DNA of 64,000 bases from Coffea arabica. Lineage: Eukaryota > Streptophyta > Magnoliopsida > Gentianales > Rubiaceae. The stretch lies in the NCBI RefSeq assembly GCF_036785885.1, contig NC_092317.1:4032501-4096500 (forward strand). Direction: 5' to 3'. Below are positions 47,961-59,639 of this stretch, in pieces; positions within the stretch are counted from its first letter, which is position 1, and every line of letters starts with the position of its first letter. Below the pieces are notes generated by a model, which saw nothing but the letters and a program-made list of their open reading frames with translations, searched no databases and had not been told where the DNA came from. A program made the position numbers and the translations under genes.

Positions 47961-48228
47961 CAATGTTTTCAGAACCGGACCGGACCGGCCGGTTCGACCG
48001 GTTGGACCGCGAACCGGCCATGTCATCGGTCCGGTCTAATGTTAAAGCCGATTATCATAACTTAAATTAAGTTATGTTGGTAAAGTTCAAGTGTATAATG
48101 AAACATGCTTTAAAAAAAAAAAAAAAAACAGTGAACCTTTGAACCGGTCGGTTGGACCGGTCGGACCGATCGAACCGCGAACCGGCCACCTCTCCGGTTC
48201 ACTGACCGGTCCGAGTTTAAAAACATTG
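47961..48228. mobile_element. hAT-type MITE
   Basis: 268 bp with inverted termini CAATGTTTT (left, continuing to CCGGACCGG) and AAAACATTG (right, preceded by ACCGGTCCGAGTTT), flanked by a perfect 8-bp TSD GTACATAG (47953-47960 and 48229-48236). An 8-bp duplication with short CA-start termini is typical of hAT. Subterminal regions are packed with CCGGTT/AACCGG words. Non-coding. Confidence 0.88.
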
Positions 48229-48236
48229 GTACATAG

Positions 48237-49544
48237 TTGGCCAATTCAAAGATCAGTCAAAGATGGTCCAAATTAGCCAAACATCTAAAGATAGGGAAGA
48301 GTTATACTGGTTGGTGTATTTCTTTGTCCCCACTAAGTGAGCAGAAGCTGGTCAACCTATTCTTAATTGGTCATCTTGATAAAATGTTGCAACCAATAGA
48401 AATTACTCAATAGATAAAAAGACACACTGTGATGTGAATTTTTGACATCCCCCCACTCCCCCCCCCCCCCCCCCCCCCCCAAAAAAAACCCAATTAAAGA
48501 GAGATTACATGGTCATGGTTCCTGTAGAAAATTTTGAAACGAAAACAGGGAGAAAGTAGGGGGGCGGTGGACGAGGCCATGTCAGGCAGCTATAAGCCTT
48601 TCATGCTTGCATACTCCTATTTGCATGACATCCCTTTTGTTCGACAATTATTCGTCCTTCGTATTTGATCTGTTTGCAAATGAATTGAGGTAGCTCCGTT
48701 CCTTCTTTGCAAAGAAGAAACTGGAAACTAGGAAACGTCCTAATTCAACCAATTTCTGTTCCAAACTTGCATCATGCATCTATCTTTAAGTCAGCCTGAG
48801 GAAGCTAACCCCACATCAGAAATTCATGAAAATTGATCACATACTGCTTAAAAAATAGAAAAACACTTTAGAAAAGAAAAAGAAAAAAAAACAGGTTTTC
48901 ATGAATCTTGAGTAGTCAATAGAAGGGGGAAAAGCAGATTTCTTGATGTCATGCTGAGATTTCTGACTTTGTAGTACTCGCTACTCATGAATTCAGAGCA
49001 GCATAGTGTTTAAAACTACTAATAAGTATTTCCTCTGCATACTGGGGAAATTTTTGCTTCAATTAAAGATTCATTTCAACAAAAATACTAAAACCTGTAA
49101 ATCAATAGTTGTTGGATGAGTTAGATAGAGTATCTTAAAACTTTCATTCTTTTTCTTATATGACATGAAAAACCTCACAAGGATTGGTTCATACCTCACA
49201 AGAATGATGGAATGAAATTTGTACTTGACTCTTTTTTTTTTGTTTTTTTTTGTACTTGGCTTGATTAATTAGTATTTTGCATTGACAAATTCTCTCTTTT
49301 TGGTACTCAATTTTCCCGGGCAAAAATTAAAATAAAATAATATGTATCCATAAACTACATATCTCCTGACACGCACTTTGGGTGCAGAAATATAACTTCC
49401 AATCATTACTGAGCACGTCAGTAAAAGCTCTAGATGCTGATGCGAGTAGAATACACGCGCCAAGACCACGTGTAGAGCAGAAGCTGCTATAAATTAAAAT
49501 TTCCCCAAAAAAATAAGGAAAAAAACATTAATCTTTTCTAATCA
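48237..49544. other. Intergenic DNA with a poly-C tract
   Basis: No gene recognised. A run of 23 C (48458-48480) is followed directly by A8. The distal part is the ADA1 promoter side. Confidence 0.4.
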
Positions 49545-50520
49545 GACACAATAACGAAAAAAGAGAGAAAAAGAAAGAAAGAAAGAAGAGAGAGAAAGTG
49601 AGTATCGAAGAGAAGAGCGATCAGAGAGAGAGAAGGGTAGAGGGGAAGGGTCTTCGATTTCTGATTCGAAAATTAAATAAAAAAAAAGAAAACAAAGTTC
49701 TGAAATTTTTGAGGGAGAATTGGAATGCAAATAATTTTTTAGAGAGAGAAAGAGGAAGAAATAAGAAGGAAAGAGAAAGAGCAATGGAAGAAGAAGCAAC
49801 CTGGGTTCCAACGAACAAGTAATACTTCACAACTATTACTTTTTTCCCATTTTTGTTGAGACCCAGAATTCAAATCAGTATTTGGAGCTTAAATAAGGTG
49901 AGCCCATAAATTTTGTTGGCTTTACATAGTCTAATTTCTCTGAGTTTTTAAGCTTGAATCTGTGTTGTGCTTTGGAATTTCATGAAAAAGATTTGAACTT
50001 GAATTGGGAAACTTCAAGGTTGAATCTTTTGATAAAAGGTGGCATTTTCAGTTTATCTTGTGGTTTTGTGGGAATTATTGGTAGTTTCTAGTTAATTGGA
50101 ATTGGGAATTAAATTTGTGGGTTTTGCTTGAAGTTGGAGGGAGGCATCTTCGGTGGGGGTTTTGAGTGGAAAAAAGGGAGGGTCTGTTTGGTTTTGAGTT
50201 GGGTGGAATTGGAATTTGAAATATTGCGGTATTGGGTTTTTGGAGGGAGAGTTAGTTAAGTTGGGGGAATTGGGATCTCAGGATGTCAACCCAATCCCAC
50301 CAATTGTTGTACAATTCAAAGTTTGGGTTTTGGAGGTGGGTTTTGGTTTGGCATTGTTGGGTTTGCTTATAGAGGGTTTAAATCTTGTTTGGAAGATGGG
50401 TTTTTGATGTCGGAGTAAAACCCTAATTTAGTAGTGTAATTGGGGCGTCTCTGATTCGCTGTTGTTTGGGAATTGTATGATATAGTATACAGTTTCATTG
50501 TTGTTGTTTATGGAGTTTAA
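49545..50520 (+). promoter_or_regulatory. ADA1 5' leader region, GA-rich, with a small uORF
   Basis: A GA-rich tract (about 49558-49790) typical of plant leaders is followed by an upstream ATG at 49784 and a 12-codon uORF ending at 49822. The T-rich stretch to 50520 probably holds a leader intron, but its splice sites are not certain. If unspliced, further upstream ATGs would precede the ADA1 start. Confidence 0.45.
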
Positions 50521-51804
50521 ATGTTGAGGGAAATGCATCCGCCACAGCAGCATTCGCGGATCAATCTTGCTGAATTGAAAGCTCAAATAGTGAGGAAACT
50601 TGGGCCAGAGGGGTCCAAGCAGTACTTCTATTATTTGAATAGGTTATTGAGTTTGAAGATTAGCAAGGTTGAGTTTAATAAGCTTTGTGTAAGGATTTTA
50701 GGCAGAGAAAACATTCCCCTACATAATCAGTTCATTCGCTCAATCTTGAAGAATGCTTGTAGTGCAAAAGTTCCGCCGCCAAGTCATGACATTGATATTG
50801 TGAAGTCCATTACTGCAGTTGGGAGTAAAGAGACTCCCAATGATGGTTACCACCAAAATGGGTCCCATAGTGCTGCAGCGCAGGCTTCCAACCTGCAAGG
50901 TTTGCCAAATGGTGACATGCTACCTTTATCACCACGAAAGGCCAGGACAGGGTCTCGTGATCGGAGAGCTGGGGATCGTCGCAGTGCTCTTGGGCCAAAT
51001 GGGAAGACAAACTTTTCTTCTCCGCAAATAGTAATTAAAGATTCGGGTGATTTTAGTGTTATCTTGGAGAATGGGATCTCTCATCCACCTGATCTTCAAG
51101 GATCAGTGCAGCATCATCAAGGACTTATGCAGCAGGTAGAGAATGTCCAGGAGGCTTCAGCTCTGCATCCTGTTAAGCTTTCAGCAACAAAGGGGCCACA
51201 AGATGGTCTAGTTTCTCTACATAGCAAGGACCAGAATGAAGCGTCAGACAGAGGAGCTGCAAAAGAGATGCATGCTAGGAGTCAGTTGCAAGCCCCGCTT
51301 GGAGTTCCACTTCTCCCAGTCAGTGTAGGTGGGGCACGCAGAGCATTGCCCATAGCAAGTAGCAGTAAATTTGTTAGTACTTTGAATTCTGGTGTCTTGT
51401 TGGACAACATAAATCTGAGAGAGCGCATGGAGCAGATTGCTGCAGCACAGGGCCTTGAAGGGGTCTCGACTGATTGTGCTAATTTGTTGAATAATGGTTT
51501 GGACGTTTATTTGAAGGGATTAATTAGCTCTTGTGTCAATCTTGTGGCGGCAAGATCAGGACATGAACCAATAAGGAACAAGAAGCATCAGGCACCTATG
51601 AAGCTTGTTAATGGTGTCAGGCCTGGTCATCTTTATCAGATGCAGAATAGCGGTAGGCCATTAGAAGTCGTGCCTGAGCATAGACCACATTGCCCTATTT
51701 CTTTGCAAGACTTTAGGGTTGCCATGGAGCTGAATCCGCAGCAGCTTGGTGAAGATTGGCCCTTGTTGCTGGAGAGAATTTGTACACATGCATTTGAAGA
51801 ATAA
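50521..51804 (+). CDS. ADA1: ADA1/TADA1-like subunit of the SAGA transcription coactivator
   Basis: ADA1 (yeast HFI1, human TADA1) is a core structural subunit of the SAGA histone-acetylation complex in the nucleus. The single-exon product has 427 residues. The N-terminal SAGA-Tad1 region is clear: RINLAELKAQIVRKLGPEGS then YFYYLNRLLSLKISKVEFNK, and ENIPLHNQFIRSILKNA. A middle region of low complexity with a basic patch (SPRKARTGSRDRRAGDRRS) follows. The C-terminal part, about residues 300-427, carries the conserved LRERMEQIAAAQGLEGVS, GLDVYLKGLISSCVNL and ISLQDFRVAMELNPQQLGED. It resembles Arabidopsis At2g24530 and At5g67410. The start MLREMHPPQQHSR agrees with plant homologues; the coding region is uninterrupted. 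Confidence 0.9.
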   Translation: MLREMHPPQQHSRINLAELKAQIVRKLGPEGSKQYFYYLNRLLSLKISKVEFNKLCVRILGRENIPLHNQFIRSILKNACSAKVPPPSHDIDIVKSITAVGSKETPNDGYHQNGSHSAAAQASNLQGLPNGDMLPLSPRKARTGSRDRRAGDRRSALGPNGKTNFSSPQIVIKDSGDFSVILENGISHPPDLQGSVQHHQGLMQQVENVQEASALHPVKLSATKGPQDGLVSLHSKDQNEASDRGAAKEMHARSQLQAPLGVPLLPVSVGGARRALPIASSSKFVSTLNSGVLLDNINLRERMEQIAAAQGLEGVSTDCANLLNNGLDVYLKGLISSCVNLVAARSGHEPIRNKKHQAPMKLVNGVRPGHLYQMQNSGRPLEVVPEHRPHCPISLQDFRVAMELNPQQLGEDWPLLLERICTHAFEE

Positions 51805-54800
51805 GTTGTGCACCTGGACTTCATTATCACCCAGCTAGACAAGGATTGGTCGCTGCTGGGTCAAAGGTCATTCTGTTCTTCATGGCTTAAAGCACATCAG
51901 TAAAGTGATGGTTTTCCTTTCATGGCCTTTTGAACCAGTCTACTGCTCGAGGTAAAACTGTCTCTTAAAATGATAGGGACCAGAGCAGGGAATCCTTGTC
52001 TTATCCTGCCATGGGCTTGCCATCGGCCAGAAAATCCAATTTTTCAGCAACCAGCGAAAATGGATCTGCAGAGGAAGTGCCCCAGATTTGGTTGCACTGT
52101 TGTATGATTAGCATAAATCTCACTTCATATTTTCTGCTTTCTCCTGTAATTTACAGTTAATGAGAAAATTTAGAACAGTTTTGCAGGAATAATGTGTAGT
52201 GTAGGTACATTAGCAGAAAGGTGAAAGTGCGTCATGCAAGAGTTCATGTGTATGTATCTCCAACATCAAGATTGATTGGAATCTAATTAACCAAAGTTTT
52301 CAATTTTCACCGAAGTATTTGTTTGAATAGTATTGTGTTACCTTATTGAGATATATATCAGTTTTCATTTGTCCAAAAGAACTACTTACCAACTGAAGCT
52401 TCTCTACCTTAATGCTCGCATCGTGGGGTGATTTTATTCTTTTGAAACTTATAAGCATGTTGTTGCATGGTTCATGACTGAGGAAGTTAAATTGGTATCA
52501 ACTGGTTGACATGGATAATGCAATTGGCTAGCTTTAGCATTGTGGAAAACTTGTCAATCCTCTATGTAAATCTGTCATGAAGAACTGTAAGCGCTCACTA
52601 GCACTTCTTATTATTAGCATATCCTGAGTTATGCAATTCTGAGTAGCCTTGACCAGTTAGCCTAGTTTGTCTGTACGCTAAATGGGATGGAGTTATCATT
52701 TTTTGGTGTTATCCATATTTTTGGTCTTTGAATTGTACCTTCTGGTTTTAGTTGCACTAGTCTTGAGCGTAAACTCTAGTAGTGAAGTGGAGTCTGTATC
52801 TTAATTCACCTAGTGTTCCTTACAGCATGCTCTTGTTTGTTACTGGATGTGTATAAGTATGATAAAATTCTGAATAATGAGTGGGATGATCAAGGAATAT
52901 GTAACTCATTCTTTGCATCTTCCCATTGCTGTTGTATGTTCAATTTTTCAACTAGACAGAATGCTTGATTCTGCCCTATGGTCCCGGGTGGTGCATGTAT
53001 ATGCTGTCATTTCTGCCTTTTTCAGATTGTTCCTTTTTGACTTCTAACGAAAAACACAACTGAGTGCAAGCTATTACTTTTTTATTTTTTAATCTTTTGG
53101 GTGATATGTTTATCCTAAATTCATGTTGACAGGATTAGTCCAAAATTTTATGCATGTCAAGTATCTTGAATGATTTGGAACATGAAGCAGAAGAGACTTA
53201 TAGTAAGGCACTACTAAGTGCTTCCAGCAACTGTAAAATTTCTCCGTTTTCATGCTTGTTCAAATAATCCCCTATTTTTGTATAATGCTGAACAACTTTC
53301 ATAGCAGGAAGGAAAAATCAATTTTTTCATTTAGAAAGGAAGGACAATACATGTTGCTTCTAGTTGTAAATCTTAAGCATTCTGATCGATCAGCTGAGAT
53401 AAGCTTTATGCGCTGCTATAGCAGGAATTTTTTTTCCATGATTTTGTTTTGAGGTATATTTCCTGTTTATCGTATGAGTACATTTTGGGCTCAGATGTCT
53501 ACAGATTGCTGCCAGTCCTGCAGCATTTTTTACGCAAGTGTATTTGCAGCTCAGTTTACATGGGCAATTCTTGATGCTTGGTATAAAACAAGGCTTTATA
53601 AATTTAGAATCTTAACAAGACTGTGATGTGTGTGTTGCTGCTACTTTTATCTTTTGCATGTTTATTGATTGCAGCCAAAGTCTTGAATATATGTGAGCCA
53701 GACAGATTTTCTGCTCTGGGGGTCTTGAGAAGCTCTGCTATCGGGAGAGCTGTGACAGTGTTCTGGCGTTATTATTACTGCACAGTCAGAAGAAACAGTA
53801 ATAGTGACATCATACAATCTGGCTGAAGTATGAAGCATGCGTTATAACTCCTACAATCTGGCAAGCTAATATCATACAAATTGGCTCCACCATTCCCCTT
53901 AAGGCTGAAAGCAGGCCCTTCGTTCAGCCAAGTCATCTACAGCACAGCTCGAGTCAATTTGTTGTAATCTACTTGGCTTACGGAAACAGAAAGGCCAAAC
54001 TCTAGTTCGTAAAAACTTGATGTGGGTTTAGGATAGCTATGGATATTTCAGATTGCTTCTTTCCCAAATCTACTATTGGTTGCTGGTAAGTTACCTGTAG
54101 TTGGGCAAATAGTGGACTGCTGTTGAAAAAAGTTGCTTGGATTTTGAAATGAAAGTCGTGGTTTAGAAGTGTATGTTTAACTCACCTAGAAGGCTAATTG
54201 GCTGAATTTCTTGAATTCCTTAAATAGTAAATTTTCATCTAATATATTAGAAAACTTTTCTTCTTCTTCTTGGTTTTTTTTTTTTTTAATTTTTTCCTTG
54301 TTTATCTTTTGAGACAACAAGATACTTCGAGCCTTCGAGGTAAAGATAAACTGAAACAGAGTAAGCAATTTCAGATATTGCATATAAAATGGGAAGGCAG
54401 AAAATTCTTTGTGCATGTCCTGCCATTCATGAAGAAAAGGATTAGGCTCTGATTGCAGCTCTATCTCGTGTCGGACAAAATGACTGCAGGGAACAATGTG
54501 CCCCAATCATTGCTTGGAGAGGTGCTGACGTTTTATCCAGGCATCTAAATGTGGAGGAGAGGTAATACTATTTATGGTTTTTCTAGGGTCTTTCTGGTGA
54601 TTGACTGGGGCCTTGGATGACCTGCTGGTGTCTATACTTTGGCGCCTGAGGTGTAACCAGAAAAAGGTAGTGGCCAAGGGTTCATGAAGGAGGACATTCT
54701 AGGAAAATTGGAGTTCATGGCGAGGCTACATGACCTTTTCGGGAAGTACAAGGTCCCTGATTGATTGATCAAGGAGCATTATATGGGTTTTCTTGCTTAG

Positions 54801-56210
54801 GTCAGGTAGTTACCTAATAGGCTAGTATTTGGGTTCTTGATGGGTCCATGGCACAACTGTTAAACTCACTCTTTTTGTGCTGACAATCCAGTCGTGATGC
54901 TCCAGAGAGTGGCGACCGTTGTGCTGATTATAGAAGTGTGCTAGAAGGCAATGACTGCAAGGAAAATGGCGTGGTTTTGGTGGATTTAGTTATTTTCTAA
55001 GAACAATCGCAGAGAGGAGGGTTCTCTTGTTCGATGTAGCAGTTTTTGGTTGCAAGTATTGTGTGGTCTGGTTGATATTCGCTAAGTTTGGTTGTTAGTA
55101 GCGATCACTGTGACTATTTTTTGGGAAGCTGGTTTGAGGATGTATTTGTGGCGGCATGCTCTGGTTTGGAGCTGGCCGTGGTGGTGAGGTAAGAGGAGGT
55201 GGTTACTGGATCCTGTTGGCTGGGTTTCCGAGGTGGCAAAATGGAATCTGGTACCTTATCTGAGACGCGGGATTGGGATTTGATGAAGTTAAAGCAGGAT
55301 AGTGCTTACAGAACTTTACCTTTCAGTAATCAAAGATAGGATTTTGGGTGGTGTGGGGAAGGAGTGGTTTCTCTTTTCTGCATCATATTCATTGCTATCA
55401 AACAAGTTGAATATGCTCGAGTTTGACTTCAGTATCATCCTTTGGAAGCCTGAAAACGAGGTGCATGATATCCATATTTTGTCAGCCTAGGAAGCACATG
55501 ATACCTGAAATTTGATATTCTTTAACCTCTTTGTTGCTGGTGCAACTTATGTAGACTATAGGATCTTTGCTGCAGGAAGAAACGACCAGCAACCGCCCAC
55601 ATCTGGCATCTTTAAGATCCCATATCTTGCCATTAAACATTTTCCTGCCAGGTCAACTGCAAAAGAAATTCTTGGAGTAAAACCTTCATCTCATCTCCTT
55701 GTGAATCCCATAGGGTTGATACAAACTGGTGATGGCACGTATGGTTTGAAGTTTCCATTGATTGCCCTCAAACAGACAGAAGCCAATCCGATTGGAACCC
55801 TGAAGCTAGGATGTAGAATCCATCGGCAGCTTATGAAAGTTCTGCCATATAAGTTCATTGCCGAGATGATACTTCTTGAAGAGCTACTTTTCTAACTTGG
55901 ATCACTCGAGAAAATAACACCTATCTCCTGCTTTTGTCTTTTATGGCTCTTAAAAATTAGTTTATTTTCTGTATATAACTAACGACATATGTATAATTAA
56001 ACCCTTCAGGTATTGTGGTAACTTCTTTAACTGTATATTATTTGACCCACAATATGATTGTCTCAACGTGAACGCTCAACAAGTTCACAAAATTAGGAAA
56101 AATGAACTTATTGGAATTTCTTTTTGCTGTAAGATGATTGTGGATCATGACAAAACACAATAATATTTACATCTGACTTTTGTCAATGTAACACACATTC
56201 ATCTGACCTC
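51805..56210. other. ADA1 3' side and long intergenic region
   Basis: 4.4 kb with no gene that I can support. 54450-55300 is unusually G-rich on + and looks like an old, badly decayed element, but no transposase or RT motif was found. Confidence 0.4.
55512..55895 (+). other. Unassigned open frame of 127 codons
   Basis: A frame that stays open past a splice-like TTTGCTGCAG at about 55567-55576, with the distal part reading GIFKIPYLAIKHFPARSTAK and GDGTYGLKFPLIALKQTEAN. No family recognised; it may be a piece of a decayed gene or element, or chance. Confidence 0.2.
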
Positions 56211-56286
56211 TTATGTGTTCAGGGAAGAGGGATGAAATACATCATATAGGTAGAGTATGAACATGCTATAAGCGGTGTGGTCTGAA

Positions 56287-56353
56287 CCATCCATGAAAAA
56301 CACTTTGCAGGCTGGAGGCTGGAGAAATGATGATTCCATCCATGAAAAACACT
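56287..56353. repeat. Short direct repeat in the 3' region of the small gene
   Basis: CCATCCATGAAAAACACT occurs at 56287-56304 and 56336-56353. Both copies lie downstream of the small minus-strand gene's stop and may be in its 3' UTR. Confidence 0.7.
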
Positions 56354-56410
56354 GCTGTGGAATGTCATCAGGACTTTTTTTTTGCTTTATTGGAGTAAAA
56401 CTGGGCTGGC

Positions 56411-59287
56411 TCACTGAGCAGGATTTGAGGCGAAGGACGAGGCATGATTATGGTTGGACCATATGAAGATCCTCCAGAAATGACGGTGCTGCTTACGCTT
56501 AGCGTGGCGAGACATCAACTCCGACTCGGTTCTCCTAAGCATTTCCCACATCACTTGGACGTCCTCGTATCCACAAGTTTGTATGTCATCCCTGAGTTTC
56601 AAAAGTCCAGCACCTGACAGTAACAAAACCGATAAGGGCCATTTTAATGTGTACAAGTCTGCAAGAAATCTAAATAACGTACTACTGTTCTTTCATTTAC
56701 CAAAACAAAAACAGCTGCAGAAAACTATGCGGATGATGACGATTTGTCTAGATAACGATGACATATGGTCGCTGGAAAAAAGGCGGCGGTGCAATTTTAT
56801 AAAGCTGAATGAGGAACCAGATTCCTGAAATGGGAGTATGTATGAACCACTAAGACCAGCCAACCAAAAAAAAAAAAATTGGGTCGGGTAGTCATTCTGC
56901 TTGTCAGTTCTCTGCACAGGATGTACGCAGCAAAATCTTATTGGTTATGAAATCTTTTTGACCATCACTTCATACTCATTAAAAAAAACAAGTATCTCGC
57001 AGGTGGATGAGGATATATATTTGTTTAATACAACTTGAAATCCAACAAAGCAGTCATGCTCAAACAAAAGAAAGGTACAGATGAGGCAATGGCTGCTGGT
57101 GGAAATAACCTAACCTAACCAACCTAATGGCCATATGCAACCGTTAGTGGAATCTTTAAAGAAAGAACAACTTTGAGAGGGTAAAAAACCAGAAACTGTA
57201 CTACAGTAGTACTTTTTAAGAGCCTGGTTAGAACTCAGAACTGACGGACCTAATTAACATCAGCAGCAGTAGCATCTATTCTCTCTCTCTCATCGCAAAT
57301 AAAGCAGTCTGATCAGAATTCTCGTACTATAGTGGAATTAGATAAGCCAGTCTGATCAAAAGATGGTTCCATTTTTCTGATAAACATTTTGTACTGTGAC
57401 TTCCAAGACTATGACTTATCAGTAATGGTACAATTATTAAGGAAAGGCAATGAATAGGGCGGACAAATGTGGGGTCTTAACTCTCTGGTTTTATCACTAA
57501 TAGCAGTAGTGGTGCTCTCTCTAATAGTATCCAAACTCACACGAGTCATCATCACCAAACCAAAGGGTCTGGCTTCTTCTACGAATACAATATCTTGCAG
57601 CCTGGCTTCTAGAAAATTTGCCTAGTGCTAGTAGCCATCAACCCTGGAATATTCTAACTGAAGTTGATATCCAGAACCCTTCAAGGGGAGGGGGTATAGA
57701 TGAACCCATAAAATTCTTTTTGAAACCAGGTGGCGATTATATTTTGCCGGAGGCCTTAACAAGGGTCCATAATCCTACCAATTAAGGCTAAAGTTAACAC
57801 CTTAAAATATACAGTCCTACAAAATAAAGCTCCCCTTAAAACTCATTCTGATAAACCTTCCCTCATAGAATATTGGTGTTGCTACTCAGGAAATTAACTA
57901 TTAGAGGAATACTACTGACTCAAGTGTCAGCATAGCATCATCCCTTTGTATTGCAGATCATATACCTGGCTACCAACGGCCAAGATCTAATAAGTAGTAT
58001 TAATAAAGGTTAACTTTGCAGAGAAAAGCATCAAAGGGCCTGTTATTTGCGCCTCAAATGGTAACAGAAAGAAAATCACTATGTATAATAGTCATCTATC
58101 ACCCTTTTTAACAAGGACTCCATCTCAAAGAGTAAGGTCAACTTGGATAAATTTCTCGAAGAGAAAAGAACCAATTCCAAAAGACTATTAGAATATTTTC
58201 TCGCTCAAATTTATCAGGAAACACAGAAAGGCCAAGCATTTATGCTTTGCTTCAACGCCAATAAGATGCTTTATAGTATTCTACAGTAGTTACCGTCAAC
58301 AAATCACTACATTTATTTCTTTTTTCTTTTGGTTCCGACAAACGCAACTCTTTTTACAGCTTAACAAATCTATAGAGTACAATTCCAAGAGTTGTATGCA
58401 ACAATCTGCTGTCACACGATTATTCCAATAAAGTTAAAAACTAGGTAAGAGGTCATTGTAAATACAAATTCCAGCCAAAGTACCAAGTGCCAAAATTGTA
58501 CGATAATAATTCTAACAAATGTATTGCTACCTCTTTTGTGCTGACATCTTTCCCCTTTTCTTACTTCGTTTGTGTTTTCCTCACCAAACCAAAGAATAAT
58601 TCATGGTAACTGGTAGGTTCAAATTCCATTTATCATCATCAAACTATGCAGGGTGGGAATAAAAAAAAAAATTTAAGGACTCTTTCCCCGGAAATCTTCT
58701 CCATGGTTTACTCAATAACATAACTCTATAACTAAAAAACCCAACTCATTAGCATAGAAACAAAAATAACTAAATAAATGAATATTGCTTCACAAAATTT
58801 TAAACCAAAACAGAAGAAAAGAAAAGAAAGAACCGAGCATCAACACATCAAGTACTGTTTTCTCTGGAAACAGTACATGAGTAGAAAACGATTCTTTCTC
58901 CTCATCTTCTGAGCAAAAAGAACTTTATGGGCTTCTTTTTTTCCAGTGGCAAGCAGAAACATCAAAATTCACGTGGTAAAGTAGCAACACCACCACACAC
59001 ACTTCTGAACAGACGGGTGGAAGGATTATTGACGCTAACACTCACAATTGATAACGATGGTTCAAGAACGAGGAAGAAAGACCACTAGCATTTCCCTTCC
59101 CCTGCTCCCATGCCCAGTTCTAAAGATTCAGGTGGGAAAAAATAGGAAAAGGAGCTAGAGGCAAAACCAAAAAAAAATCAGAGAAAGAAAGAGAGAGCAA
59201 ACCATTTTTGCGAGCTTTGACGCGTGCAGAAACAGCAATCCAAACTCTTCTTACAGGAAAAACCATTTTATGCCACCAATCCATCAT
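56411..59287 (-). CDS. Small conserved plant protein, 95 residues, two exons
   Basis: Exon 1 is 59287-59203 (minus) and exon 2 is 56613-56411, joined over a 2,589-bp GT-AG intron (donor AATG|GTTTGC, acceptor GTCAG|GTGCTGG); phases fit and both ends are conserved in sense. Exon 1 encodes MMDWWHKMVFPVRRVW and VSARVKARKN. Exon 2 encodes GAGLLKLRDDIQTCGYEDVQ, VMWEMLRRTESEL, KRKQHRHFWRIFIWSN and ends ASSFASNPAQ. From memory this wording belongs to a family of short unnamed plant proteins of about 100 residues; I know no function. It is rich in basic and aromatic residues, with no signal peptide or membrane segment. The start could be 59287 or 59284 (two adjacent ATGs); a longer in-frame start at 59356 seems less likely. 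The leader upstream is rich in CT/GA microsatellites. Confidence 0.8.
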
Positions 59288-59462
59288 CTTTACCCTCAGT
59301 TTTCTCCTCTTCCTACTAGTGTTATTACTCCTTCCTCCGAGTCGGCTGAAAAACACCCTTAACCCGGCCAGACCTATGCCTTGTTCAATTCTCTCTTCAA
59401 ACTATTATGCATCAACAGAAATTCACTCTCAACCGAAGAAAGCAGAGAAAGAAAGAAAGAAG

Positions 59463-59622
59463 CTTTCGAGTACAAGTTTTTCTTTTTCTTTTTCTTTTTC
59501 TTTTTTGCGGGGGAGAGCTCTGTTGAAGGAGTAATGGTCACTCTTGTGGCGTGTCGTGTGTGGATTTTTGAAGTTGGGGGAGTGGGGAGTCAGTCAGTCA
59601 GTCCGTCTGTCCGTCCGTCTTG
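59463..59622. repeat. Microsatellites in the leader/promoter of the small gene
   Basis: An imperfect (TTTTTC)n tract lies at about 59476-59505, and a run of GTCA/GTCC tetranucleotides at about 59590-59620. Both lie just upstream of the small gene's start on its transcribed side. Confidence 0.8.
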
Positions 59623-59639
59623 AGTTTATGTTTTAACCG

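Noticed and set aside
49542-49830. Frames of 66-89 codons around the ADA1 leader
   Set aside because: Due to the GA/CT-rich tract, which is open in several frames on both strands.
59208-59623. Plus-strand frames of 80 and 108 codons
   Set aside because: They lie over exon 1 and the CT-rich leader of the minus-strand small gene; Phe/Ser runs reflect the microsatellite.
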